Assembly: GCF_000152845.1 (NCBI RefSeq)
Contig: NZ_CH902584.1
Coordinates: forward strand, 481,239 to 545,238
DNA: 64,000 nt
Origin: Roseovarius sp. 217
GTDB taxonomy: Bacteria > Pseudomonadota > Alphaproteobacteria > Rhodobacterales > Rhodobacteraceae
Direction: 5' to 3'
Position 1 is the stretch's first letter. Every line of letters begins with the position of its first letter. Shown in pieces: positions 9,221-17,227 of the stretch. Position numbers and translations under genes: made by a program. Below the pieces are notes generated by a model. It made no database searches. It was given only the letters and a program-made list of their open reading frames with translations, and was not told the DNA's origin.

Positions 9221-10336
9221 TCAGTCAAGCACCGGGCGCACCAGCAGATCGCGGGGCATGTCCGAGAATACCTCGGCGCCCTCGGACCGCAGAATCACGA
9301 TTTCCTCGAGCCGGAGACCAAAGCGCCCCTCAAGATAGATGCCCGGTTCGATGGAGAACACATTGCCCTCTGCCAGCGGGGTATCTGCGGTGGCGGTGAT
9401 ATAGGGCGGCTCGTGGATGTCGATGCCAAGGCCGTGGCCGGTGCGGTGCAAGAAGCGGTCGCCATAGCCTGCGGCGGTGATCACATCGCGCGCCGCCTTG
9501 TCGACATCGCGCGCCAACGCGCCGGGGCGCGCCGCAGCAATCGCGGCACGAACGGCCTGATCGACCACGGTGAAAACCTCTGTATAGGTGGCGTCGGGCG
9601 TGCCGAAATAGCCGCAGCGCGTCATGTCGGAGGGGTAGCCGTTCAGGCGGCAGCCGGTATCGAGCAACACGGGCATGTCGCGCTCCAGCCGCGTCATGCC
9701 GGGCGTATGGTGCGGAAAGGCCCCCGACGGGCCAAAGCAGACCGAACAGAATTCCAGCGTCGCGCCCTGCGCGCCATAGAAATCCTGAATGACCTGCACC
9801 AGATCGCGCTCGGTCATGCCCACGCGGAGCGCCTCGAACGCGGCCTGCACGGCTTGGTCATTGAGGCGATGCGCGGCCTTGATCGCGTCGAACTCGGCGG
9901 CGTCCTTGCAGGCACGCAGCGCGCCGACCGTATCGTCGGTGAACCGGCGGGTAGGCGTGTCGAGATGGTCAAGCAGCAAAAGCGAGAAATCCGTGCGCAT
10001 GGTTTCATCCAACACCACCGACAGGCCGGGGCGCGCAGCGTCACAGGCGCGCAAAACATCGTGCAGCGCCGCCAGCGGGCCTTCGTCATCGCGCCACAAA
10101 TGAAACGGCAGATCGGTCGATTGCCGCGCCGAGGCGGCATTGAGCGAGGGCATGAGAAACCCGGCATACGCGCGGCTGACCAAGAGCATCACGGGCCGCT
10201 CATCGCCATGCGGATGCACGCCCGAGAGCCATGCCATATGGCTCGACGGCCCAAGCGCCACCAGATCGGTGCCGGTGGCTTCCATACGGGTGCGTAGGGC
10301 AGAGAGGCGGGATTGGGCGAGCGGAAAGCGGGTCAT
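9221..10336 (-). CDS. M24-family metallopeptidase (Xaa-Pro peptidase-like)
   Basis: 371-residue pita-bread metallopeptidase. The N-terminal creatinase-like domain (residues 1-150) is followed by the catalytic domain with the five metal ligands in order: Asp in LLDTG, Asp in YPSDMTRC, His in HRTGHGLGIDIHE, Glu in FSIEPGIY and Glu in LRLEEIVI. The ATG at 10336 was chosen because it has an AGGAG site a few bases upstream; the frame remains open 28 codons further but without family similarity. Related enzymes cleave Xaa-Pro dipeptides, creatine or ectoine. Placement beside a dipeptide transporter fits peptide use, but it has its own 147-bp leader and may be separately transcribed. Confidence 0.88.
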   Translation of the reverse strand: MTRFPLAQSRLSALRTRMEATGTDLVALGPSSHMAWLSGVHPHGDERPVMLLVSRAYAGFLMPSLNAASARQSTDLPFHLWRDDEGPLAALHDVLRACDAARPGLSVVLDETMRTDFSLLLLDHLDTPTRRFTDDTVGALRACKDAAEFDAIKAAHRLNDQAVQAAFEALRVGMTERDLVQVIQDFYGAQGATLEFCSVCFGPSGAFPHHTPGMTRLERDMPVLLDTGCRLNGYPSDMTRCGYFGTPDATYTEVFTVVDQAVRAAIAAARPGALARDVDKAARDVITAAGYGDRFLHRTGHGLGIDIHEPPYITATADTPLAEGNVFSIEPGIYLEGRFGLRLEEIVILRSEGAEVFSDMPRDLLVRPVLD

Positions 10337-10629
10337 TGCGGCTCCTGCCGGATTGGATCTTGGGCGGGTGCGACGCGCAGCGCAGCGAATCAACCCGGAT
10401 GCCGCGACAATAGAAGACAATCCGGGGCGTCACACGGCCCTTCTGAGCGTCGCGGACCGCGCCGCGTGCTCAGGCTGCCGGATCAGATCAGCCACGGTTT
10501 TTGATCCGGTTCCGGCAGGAACATGGCCGGGCTGTGTGATAGGGCCTTGTCTGACAGGGCGAACGGGTAGATTTCTGTTGCAAGCGCCGGATCAATCGTA
10601 ATTGGTGGTATGGGGAAAAAGGGCGAGAC

Positions 10630-12657
10630 ATGGCGAAAAGCGCAACGATCAAGACCGCAAAACCACAAGTGGCTGCGGCCCCCATGCCGGTTCTCAACCT
10701 GCCGATGTCCCGCGGCAATCCCTATCAACGGTTGCTCTATTCCGCCGAAGACGCCGCGTTTTGCGCCGAACCGTTCAACAAGACCGAGATTGTCGATCTG
10801 CCCAAAGTGCTGGCAGAGGGGCAACGGCTGCTGCATCTGCATTGGGATGATCTGATTTTTGGCCGGTCCCGCGACAGTGCGGCCAATGCCAATGACGCCG
10901 AGCGTGATCTGGCGGCGCTCGAGGCGTTCAAGGCCGGTGGCGGGCGTATTCTGTGGACGGTTCACAATCGCAGCCCGCACCGGGACGTGGACCCCGCGAC
11001 CTTTTGCGCCGCGCGCGCCCGCGTTGTGGCGCTGGCCGATCTGGTGCATGTGCATACCCCCGATGCGGCCCTGCATATGCAGCGCGACTGGGGCGTCGAG
11101 GCGGCGCGCCTGCGGATCATTCCACACCCGAGTTACCTTGGTCATTACGAGGCGGAAGAGACCAGCCTGACGCGCGATCTGCCCAACTGCGCCGCGCGGT
11201 CGTTTTTGTTCTTTGGCGCGTTCCGGGCCAACAAGGGGCTTGATACGCTGGTCGATACCGCCAAGGTTCTGCTGCGGCGCGAGGTTCCGTTTCACCTGCA
11301 TCTCTGTGGCCGGTCGGCGCGCAGTCACCAGAAATTGTTTCGCGATTTTCAGGGGCTGGACGCTATCAAGATCACGGATGAGTCGGTCCCCGATGAGGCC
11401 GTCGCCGGCATATTTGCGCGGGCGCAGGTTTTTGTTGCGCCGTTCAACACCCTGTTCACATCGGGGTCGGTGATGCTGGCACAGGGGTTTGGCCTGCCGG
11501 TGATCGGCCCGGCAACCGATGCGCTGCGCGACCATGTCGCCCCCGACAATCACGATCTGCTCTACGATCCGCAGGCACCGCGCGGCCTGTTGCGGATGAT
11601 GACGCGCCTGGTCGAAATGCCGGATCAAGAGCTGCGCGTGCGGCGTCTGGCGGCGTTTGATTTTGCGCAACGGCGCGCGCCCGCGATCATCTCCGCACAG
11701 ATGATGATGGTTCTGCAAGACCTGCACGACGGATCGGGGTCAAGCCTGCACGCGGTACAGGCGACGCCCCTTGCCGCGCCCGCACGCACTGATGCCCCCC
11801 CCGCAGAGCGCGCCAAGACGCGGCTGGCGGATCTGGTCAAGACCTTGGGGCTGACCGAGCCCCTGCGTATTCTCGACATCGGGGCCAACCCGATGAACCA
11901 TGATGCGCCCTACAAAGAGCTGCTGGCCGCAGGCCACGCGCATGTGACCGGGTTCGAGCCGCAACCAGAGGCTCTCACCGCGCTCAACGCGCAGAAATCC
12001 GCGAATGAGACCTATTTTCCCGATGTGGTGGGCGATGGCGAGACCCATCGGCTCAACCTCTATCGGGGGTCGGGACTGGCCTCGTTGCTTGAAATCCGAC
12101 AGGCGACTCTGGATCACCTGCTGGGCCTGCGCCGTGCCGCGCGACCCACCGGACATATTGACCTGCCCAGCCGCAAGCTCGATGAGATCGAGGGCATTGG
12201 CCGAGTCGATTTCCTCAAGATCGACGTGCAGGGGGCCGAGGCGATGATCTTTGGCCATGCCAAGACGGCGCTGTCCCAGACGCTCGCGGTCCAGAGCGAG
12301 GTGAATTTCTTTCCGCTCTATGACAACCAGCCTTCCTTTGGCGAGATCGACCGCATCTTGCAACATCACGGGCTGGTGCCGCATTCGTTCCTGCATATCG
12401 AAAAGCGATTGGTGCGGTCCAAGTGGTTGGGGCAGATCGAGGGGGCAACGCCACAGCAGATGCTGGATGGCGATATTCTCTATCTGCGCGACCTGTCACA
12501 ACCCGATGCGATTGCCAGCGGGGATCTGCGCAAGATCGCGCTCTTGTGTGACACCTGCTATGGGTTTTCCGACATCACCCTGCGCTGTCTCGAAATTCTG
12601 GTGCAGCGCGGCGAGATCAAGACCAAGGTGGCGGAACGGTTCATCGACAGGGTTTAA
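10630..12657 (+). CDS. Glycosyltransferase-FkbM methyltransferase fusion protein
   Basis: 675-residue two-domain protein. Residues about 50-390 form a GT-B glycosyltransferase (GT1/GT4 type): WTVHNRSPHRD, then SFLFFGAFRANKGLDTL at the start of the C-terminal Rossmann half, and a late FTSGSVMLAQGFGLPVIGP loop typical of donor-sugar binding. Residues about 410-640 are an FkbM-type SAM-dependent methyltransferase (ILDIGANPMNHDAPY near 415, VDFLKIDVQGAEA near 531). It starts at an ATG with AAGGGCGAG upstream. No other polysaccharide genes surround it, so the acceptor is unknown. Likely work: transfer and O-methylation of a sugar on a surface glycan or glycolipid. Confidence 0.85.
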   Translation: MAKSATIKTAKPQVAAAPMPVLNLPMSRGNPYQRLLYSAEDAAFCAEPFNKTEIVDLPKVLAEGQRLLHLHWDDLIFGRSRDSAANANDAERDLAALEAFKAGGGRILWTVHNRSPHRDVDPATFCAARARVVALADLVHVHTPDAALHMQRDWGVEAARLRIIPHPSYLGHYEAEETSLTRDLPNCAARSFLFFGAFRANKGLDTLVDTAKVLLRREVPFHLHLCGRSARSHQKLFRDFQGLDAIKITDESVPDEAVAGIFARAQVFVAPFNTLFTSGSVMLAQGFGLPVIGPATDALRDHVAPDNHDLLYDPQAPRGLLRMMTRLVEMPDQELRVRRLAAFDFAQRRAPAIISAQMMMVLQDLHDGSGSSLHAVQATPLAAPARTDAPPAERAKTRLADLVKTLGLTEPLRILDIGANPMNHDAPYKELLAAGHAHVTGFEPQPEALTALNAQKSANETYFPDVVGDGETHRLNLYRGSGLASLLEIRQATLDHLLGLRRAARPTGHIDLPSRKLDEIEGIGRVDFLKIDVQGAEAMIFGHAKTALSQTLAVQSEVNFFPLYDNQPSFGEIDRILQHHGLVPHSFLHIEKRLVRSKWLGQIEGATPQQMLDGDILYLRDLSQPDAIASGDLRKIALLCDTCYGFSDITLRCLEILVQRGEIKTKVAERFIDRV

Positions 12658-12687
12658 CGGTGCCCGTCTGCCCGTCGCGGCGGATGC

Positions 12688-13488
12688 TCACGTCAGGCGG
12701 GCGCGCAGTTTGTCGGTGCAAATTTCCATCAGCAGAACAATCGCAAAGATCGCCAGAATAATCATCGAGGCGTTGCGGTACTGAAAGAGGTCAAAGGCGA
12801 CCTTGAGTTCCTGACCGATCCCGCCCGCGCCGACCAATCCCAGAACGACCGAAGACCGCACCGCCTTTTCCAGCGCGAAGAGCGAGGAATTGATCAGCGA
12901 GGGCAGGATATCGGGCAGTATCGCCCCGATGAGGATCGAAGGGCGATTGGCCCCAATGGCGGCCAGCGCCTCTTGCGGTTCCTTTTCCGCGTCCTCCATC
13001 GCCTCGGCAAAGAAGCGCCCGCAAAAGCCGATGGTATCGACCATGATGGTCATCGTGCCCGCCACTGCCCCAAGCCCGATCGAGGCCACAAAGAGCAGCG
13101 CCCAGACCAGATCCGGCACGGTGCGCAGAAAGGAAATGAAGGCCTTGACCAGAATATTGCCCCGTCCGAGCGGCGACACTCCCCGCGCGGCGCACCAGGC
13201 GATGGGCAGGCTGACGACAATGCCAAGGACCGCGCCCACGAGAGCGATTTGAAAGGTCTCGATCATGCGCAGCGCGACGCGGGCCAGAAAATCCGGCTCC
13301 AGATTGGGTGGCAACATCCGACCAATCAGGTTCGCCATGCCCGGCAATCCTTGGGCCAATTGTTGTGGAGAGGGGGCGACCTGACCCATGGAGACAAGGA
13401 TGATGGCCCCGAGAGCGACCAACAGGACGAAATTCACCGCTGAAAACCGCCGGAACCTGTCCGGTGCCTGAAGGCGCTGATCAACCAT
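12688..13488 (-). CDS. phnE: Phosphonate-type ABC transporter permease (PhnE type)
   Basis: 266-residue inner-membrane permease with five to six helices and the PhnE core: the AWCAARGVSPLGRGNILVKA segment, FLRTVPDLVWALLF and the EAA-like loop NRPSILIGAILPDILP. It partners the PhnC ATPase encoded upstream, whose gene overlaps it by 8 bp, and the PhnD binding protein. It ends the phnD-C-E operon and converges on the glycosyltransferase-FkbM gene 30 bp away. The ligand may be phosphonate, phosphite or a phosphate ester. Confidence 0.9.
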   Translation of the reverse strand: MVDQRLQAPDRFRRFSAVNFVLLVALGAIILVSMGQVAPSPQQLAQGLPGMANLIGRMLPPNLEPDFLARVALRMIETFQIALVGAVLGIVVSLPIAWCAARGVSPLGRGNILVKAFISFLRTVPDLVWALLFVASIGLGAVAGTMTIMVDTIGFCGRFFAEAMEDAEKEPQEALAAIGANRPSILIGAILPDILPSLINSSLFALEKAVRSSVVLGLVGAGGIGQELKVAFDLFQYRNASMIILAIFAIVLLMEICTDKLRARLT

Positions 13489-14284
13489 CGAACGTGTCCC
13501 TGAGATCGGCTGGCGTGACCTTGGTCACGGGGCGGTCAAAGAACACCCGCCCCCCCTTGAGCGCGACAATCCGGTCGGCGTAGTCCATCGCATGCGCCAT
13601 GTCATGCGACGTGTAGAGCAACGTGATGCCCTGGGTCCGGCACAGTTTGGTGAAGAGTTCCATGACATTAACCCCCGAAACCGGATCAAGGCTCGCGGCC
13701 GGTTCATCGGCGATGAGCAGACGCGGACGCCGCACAAGCGCGCGGGCAATGGCGACGCGTTGCTGCTGCCCGCCCGAGAGCGCATCGGCGCGGTGCAGGG
13801 CCTTGTGCGCGAGATCGACATCACCGAGCGCCTGCATCGCGCGGTCGCGCCACTCAAGGGGGGCCAGGCTATGCGAAAAGGCGCGCCAACTTCCGGGCTC
13901 GCCGAACAGGCCGTGAATGACATTGGAGAGAACCGACCGCCGACGCACAAGGCAATGTTTCTGAAAGACAAAGCCGGTCTGACGCCGCATGCGCAGACGG
14001 TGCGCGCGGCCCGACTCTGGGCCGACCGGATGGCCAAAGCAGGTGAGCGTGCCGCCGGAGATTGGGTGCAGGCCAATCAGGCTCTTGAGAAGGGTGGATT
14101 TGCCAGAGCCGTTGGCCCCGATCAGGGCCACACGCTCGCCCCGGCGAATATCCAGATCAATACCGTCGAGCACGATGCCGCCCCGGCCATAGCCCTTGCT
14201 CAACCCGCGCGCCACGATCAACGGCGCAGCATCGGCCTCGGCCTGCTGCGCGTCGCACCGGGTATCACCCTCAAGGTCAAGCAT
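13481..14284 (-). CDS. phnC: Phosphonate-type ABC transporter ATP-binding protein (PhnC type)
   Basis: 267-residue ATPase from the ATG at 14284, which has GGAG 8 bases upstream; an in-frame TTG two codons earlier is less likely. Walker A GANGSGKSTLL, Q-loop VFQKHCLV, signature LSGGQQQRVAIARAL, Walker B LLIADEPAASLDP and H-loop SHDMAHA are present. The tail is short compared with longer PhnC proteins. The 8-bp overlap with phnE and closeness to phnD mark a three-gene importer operon. Confidence 0.9.
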   Translation of the reverse strand: MLDLEGDTRCDAQQAEADAAPLIVARGLSKGYGRGGIVLDGIDLDIRRGERVALIGANGSGKSTLLKSLIGLHPISGGTLTCFGHPVGPESGRAHRLRMRRQTGFVFQKHCLVRRRSVLSNVIHGLFGEPGSWRAFSHSLAPLEWRDRAMQALGDVDLAHKALHRADALSGGQQQRVAIARALVRRPRLLIADEPAASLDPVSGVNVMELFTKLCRTQGITLLYTSHDMAHAMDYADRIVALKGGRVFFDRPVTKVTPADLRDTFDG

Positions 14285-14308
14285 GGCCAATCTCCGGGTT
14301 GCAAATGA

Positions 14309-14327
14309 CCGGGGGCGCTGCCCCCGG
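14309..14327 (-). terminator. Hairpin between phnD and phnC
   Basis: A perfect 8-bp stem, CCGGGGGC (14309-14316) with GCCCCCGG (14320-14327), encloses a 3-base loop in the 57-bp gap between the binding-protein gene and the ATPase gene. No U-tract follows on the minus strand. It is probably an mRNA-stabilising or attenuating structure, as seen after two other binding-protein genes in this window. Confidence 0.55.
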
Positions 14328-14347
14328 CCGGATGGGGATGCCCCCGT

Positions 14348-15205
14348 TCAGTTTCCGACGAAGGATTTGGTATCCACGCCGATGGTCGCATACATCGAGC
14401 GGACATAGTCGTAATCGCTGTCCTCGACCTCGGTCAGAAAGAAACCGCCCTTGAATTTCTGGTTGTCCTCTCCGGTCAGGATCGCCGCCATAAGTTCCGG
14501 TGCGTGATCGACAAAGGCGGATTTGACCGCGGCCACCGCATCGGCATCCGCATCAGAGCGCGCCACGAGGATGTCATTGGGCAGATCGCGGCCACGGGCG
14601 ACGACGGTAAAGGACACCTCGGGAAAGGCTTCGCGAATGCGGCCAAGGTGGCTCTCGTTCATGCCAACGGCGGCAACATCGCCGCGAATGAGCGCCTCGA
14701 TTGCGGTGTTGCGCGAGATGATCTGCGGCTGGTAGTCCGCGTTATAGGCCAGACCGAAATCGGCCAGCACCTGTGCCGGTCCAAGATGCTGCGACGTCGA
14801 GCCGACAGAGCCAAAGGTCACGACCTTGCCCTTGAGATCCTGCACCGATTTGATCGGCCCGTCGGACAGGGTGACAATCTGGGCGTAGTAATTGGGGCGC
14901 TGCCAGGCGGTCACGATCCGGGCGTCGGTCAATTCCTTGATCACGACATATTCCGCAGGACCAGTCAGAACCAGATCGACCTGATCCTGATTGAGCGCCT
15001 CAACGGCGGCAGTGCGGGAACTGACAGCGAAAAGCTCGATCTCTTGGCCGGTCAACTCTTCGAGTTTCTGCTCGAAGGCGCCGAATTCCTGTTGCAGGGT
15101 TTCGAGCCCTTCGATGTCGGTGACGGCAAACTTCAGCGGTTCTGCCACGGCAGGCAGGGCGCTGGCGAGGGATACCGCAGTGGCGGCGAGCAGGGAACGG
15201 ATCAT
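14348..15205 (-). CDS. phnD: Phosphonate-type periplasmic binding protein (PhnD type)
   Basis: 285-residue solute-binding protein. A signal peptide (residues about 1-21, cut after PAVA) is followed by EPLKFAVTDIEG. The family blocks LVLTGPAEYVVI and KGKVVTFGSVGSTSQHLGP (the anion-binding loop rich in Ser/Thr) identify the PhnD/PtxB group, which binds phosphonates, phosphite or related oxyanions. It is the promoter-proximal gene of phnD-C-E and diverges from phnM across a 116-bp region that contains a perfect palindrome. Confidence 0.9.
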   Translation of the reverse strand: MIRSLLAATAVSLASALPAVAEPLKFAVTDIEGLETLQQEFGAFEQKLEELTGQEIELFAVSSRTAAVEALNQDQVDLVLTGPAEYVVIKELTDARIVTAWQRPNYYAQIVTLSDGPIKSVQDLKGKVVTFGSVGSTSQHLGPAQVLADFGLAYNADYQPQIISRNTAIEALIRGDVAAVGMNESHLGRIREAFPEVSFTVVARGRDLPNDILVARSDADADAVAAVKSAFVDHAPELMAAILTGEDNQKFKGGFFLTEVEDSDYDYVRSMYATIGVDTKSFVGN

Positions 15206-15243
15206 GGGGGTCTCCAGGATGTTCGGGGCTGAATTAAGGTTGT

Positions 15244-15253
15244 TGTGTACACA
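15244..15253. promoter_or_regulatory. Palindrome in the phnD/phnM divergent region, candidate PhnF operator
   Basis: TGTGTACACA is a perfect 10-bp palindrome, 39 bp upstream of phnD and 69 bp upstream of phnM. GntR/HutC-type regulators such as PhnF bind short dyads with GT and AC half sites, and phnF is encoded in the divergent operon. A TTGACA-like hexamer (15288-15293) lies between the palindrome and phnM. The assignment to PhnF is an inference. Confidence 0.45.
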
Positions 15254-15321
15254 GGAACGTCACACAACCGAGGCATATGGGATTCGGTTGACACTTTCGT
15301 GACACGAGGACTCGCAACGAC

Positions 15322-16446
15322 ATGACAACAAACTGGACACTCACCGGCGGTCAGATCCTCTTGGGCGACCGCTTTGAGGCGGAACCGCTGCATGTGGCCG
15401 ACGGATGGATCACGGCAAAGGCCGCCGAGCGGGCCGAGACGTATGACGCCAGCGGGCGTCTGATCCTGCCCGGGATCATTGACCTGCATGGCGACGGGTT
15501 CGAGGCGTTGGTGCAACCGCGCCCGGGGGTGCATTTCCCCTATGATCTGGCCTATCGCGAGGCGGATGCGCAACTCATCTCCAACGGGATCACGACCGCC
15601 TATCACGGATTGACGGTCTCGTGGGAGCCGGGTCTGCGTGACATTGCCATCACGCGCGCGCTGCTTGCGGCGCTGGAACGGGTGGCGCCGATGCTGGCCT
15701 GCGACACGCGGTTGAACATCCGCTGGGAGACCTATGCCATCGACCATGTCGATGAGGTGCTGGGCTGGCTGGCGCGGCGACCGGGCGATATCCTGTCGCT
15801 CAACGATCACACCAGCGCCAATCACAAACTGGGCGAAGACAGCGCCAAGCTCAAGCGGATGGCGGTGCGGATGGGCCTTGCGCCCGCCGATGCCAAGGCG
15901 GCGATTACGGCAATGCTGGCGCGACAAGATGAAGTGCCGGCGGCGATGGACCGGATTTGCGCGGGGGCCATCGCACTTGGCCACCCTGTTCTGTCCCATG
16001 ACGACATGACTGTCGAGGACCGGCGCGCAGGGCGCGCGCGCGGTGTGACCGTGGCCGAGTTTCCAATGTCCGAAGAGGCGGCCGCCGAGGCGCGGGCGGC
16101 GGGCGAGCCCGTGATCCTTGGCGGACCCAATGCCCTGCGCGGCGAGAGCCACAATGGCGCGCTCTGCGCAACGGCGGCGATCCGGGCGGGGCTCTGCACC
16201 GTGCTTGCGTCGGATTATTACTATCCGGCGCCGTTTCATGCGGTGTGGCGGCTGCACGAGGCTGGCATCCTGCCGCTGTCACAGGCTTGGGCGCTCGTTT
16301 CGGCCAATCCGGCGGCGGCGGCAGGACTGGATGACCGGGGCACGCTCGGGCCCGGCAAGCGGGCGGATGTTCTTGTTGTGAACCCGCAAACCCGCAAGAT
16401 CGAGGCGGTGTTTGTCCAAGGCAGAAAAGTCCTGACCCGTGGCTGA
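15322..16446 (+). CDS. phnM: PhnM, ribose 1-methylphosphonate 5-triphosphate diphosphatase family
   Basis: 374-residue amidohydrolase-fold enzyme. In the C-P lyase pathway PhnM removes pyrophosphate from alpha-D-ribose 1-methylphosphonate 5-triphosphate. The diagnostic metal motif LPGIIDLHGDGFE is at residues about 50-62, SLNDHTSANH near 160, LSHDDMT and LASDYYYPAP later. Length matches E. coli PhnM (378). It is the first gene of a two-gene operon with phnF. The lyase core genes phnG-L and phnN are not in the window, so PhnM either works with genes elsewhere or on another substrate. Confidence 0.9.
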   Translation: MTTNWTLTGGQILLGDRFEAEPLHVADGWITAKAAERAETYDASGRLILPGIIDLHGDGFEALVQPRPGVHFPYDLAYREADAQLISNGITTAYHGLTVSWEPGLRDIAITRALLAALERVAPMLACDTRLNIRWETYAIDHVDEVLGWLARRPGDILSLNDHTSANHKLGEDSAKLKRMAVRMGLAPADAKAAITAMLARQDEVPAAMDRICAGAIALGHPVLSHDDMTVEDRRAGRARGVTVAEFPMSEEAAAEARAAGEPVILGGPNALRGESHNGALCATAAIRAGLCTVLASDYYYPAPFHAVWRLHEAGILPLSQAWALVSANPAAAAGLDDRGTLGPGKRADVLVVNPQTRKIEAVFVQGRKVLTRG

Positions 16447-17227
16447 CCTGACAGCGCTAGCGCAGGCGGAGACAGATCTCGCCCGGCTGGGGGGGCTGGC
16501 CTATGACGCCCGCTCCGAGCGCCCGATCTGGTTGCAGATCTATGACCGCTTGGCACGGGCAATCGACGGGGCCATCGTGACCCCCGGCAGCCGCCTGCCC
16601 GGCGAGGTGCAATTGGCCGAGATGTTCCGGGTCAACCGCCTGACGATGCGCCGCGCGCTCGCCCTCTTGCAGAGCGAAGGCAAATTGCAGGCGCGCAAGG
16701 GCGTGGGCATTTTCGTGCGCCCCGTGCCGCGTGCCTTTGTGATCCGCAACGACATGCGCTTTGCCGACTCGCTTATCGGGTGCGAGGCGCAGGTGACATC
16801 ACGCACCCTGAGACTTGAGCGGGCCGCACCCAGCCCCGAGGCGGCGCGCCTCTTTGATCTGAGGCCGGGGGATCAGGTGATCGTGCTGCACCGGATGCGT
16901 CTCTTGGACGGTGCGCCGATCTATTTCACGCGCAAGGAACTGCCCGCCCACCGCTTTCCCGAATTCGAGCGGATCTACACGATCGGTCAATCGGTCAGCG
17001 CGGTTTACAAGGCAGCGGGAATTCCGTGGTTTCGCCGCGCCGAAACCCGCGTGAGTGGCGGCTTTGCGCGGCCTGATGAGGCGGAAATCCTCTGCCTCAA
17101 CGACAATACCCCGGTGCAATATGTCACAGCCATCAACCGCGATCCGGAGGGCACGGCGATCGAGTTCAACCGGGGCTGCTGGCCGATGACCAGCGTCGAA
17201 TTCGTGTTCAAATCACCACCGAGCTAG
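16439..17227 (+). CDS. phnF: GntR/HutC-family regulator, PhnF type
   Basis: 262-residue transcription factor: an N-terminal winged helix (residues about 25-95; LARAIDGAIVTPGSRLPGEV, then FRVNRLTMRRAL) and a C-terminal UTRA ligand-binding domain (from about 105 to the end). It starts at GTG 16439, overlapping the phnM stop by 8 bp. PhnF proteins repress phosphonate uptake and utilisation genes. The last 20 bp overlap, tail to tail, with the acyl-CoA ligase gene on the other strand. Confidence 0.88.
   Translation: MADLTALAQAETDLARLGGLAYDARSERPIWLQIYDRLARAIDGAIVTPGSRLPGEVQLAEMFRVNRLTMRRALALLQSEGKLQARKGVGIFVRPVPRAFVIRNDMRFADSLIGCEAQVTSRTLRLERAAPSPEAARLFDLRPGDQVIVLHRMRLLDGAPIYFTRKELPAHRFPEFERIYTIGQSVSAVYKAAGIPWFRRAETRVSGGFARPDEAEILCLNDNTPVQYVTAINRDPEGTAIEFNRGCWPMTSVEFVFKSPPS

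Noticed and set aside
17208..17227. Overlap of phnF and the acyl-CoA ligase as evidence of a regulatory antisense pair
   Set aside because: A 20-bp tail-to-tail overlap is common in compact genomes and needs no special explanation.
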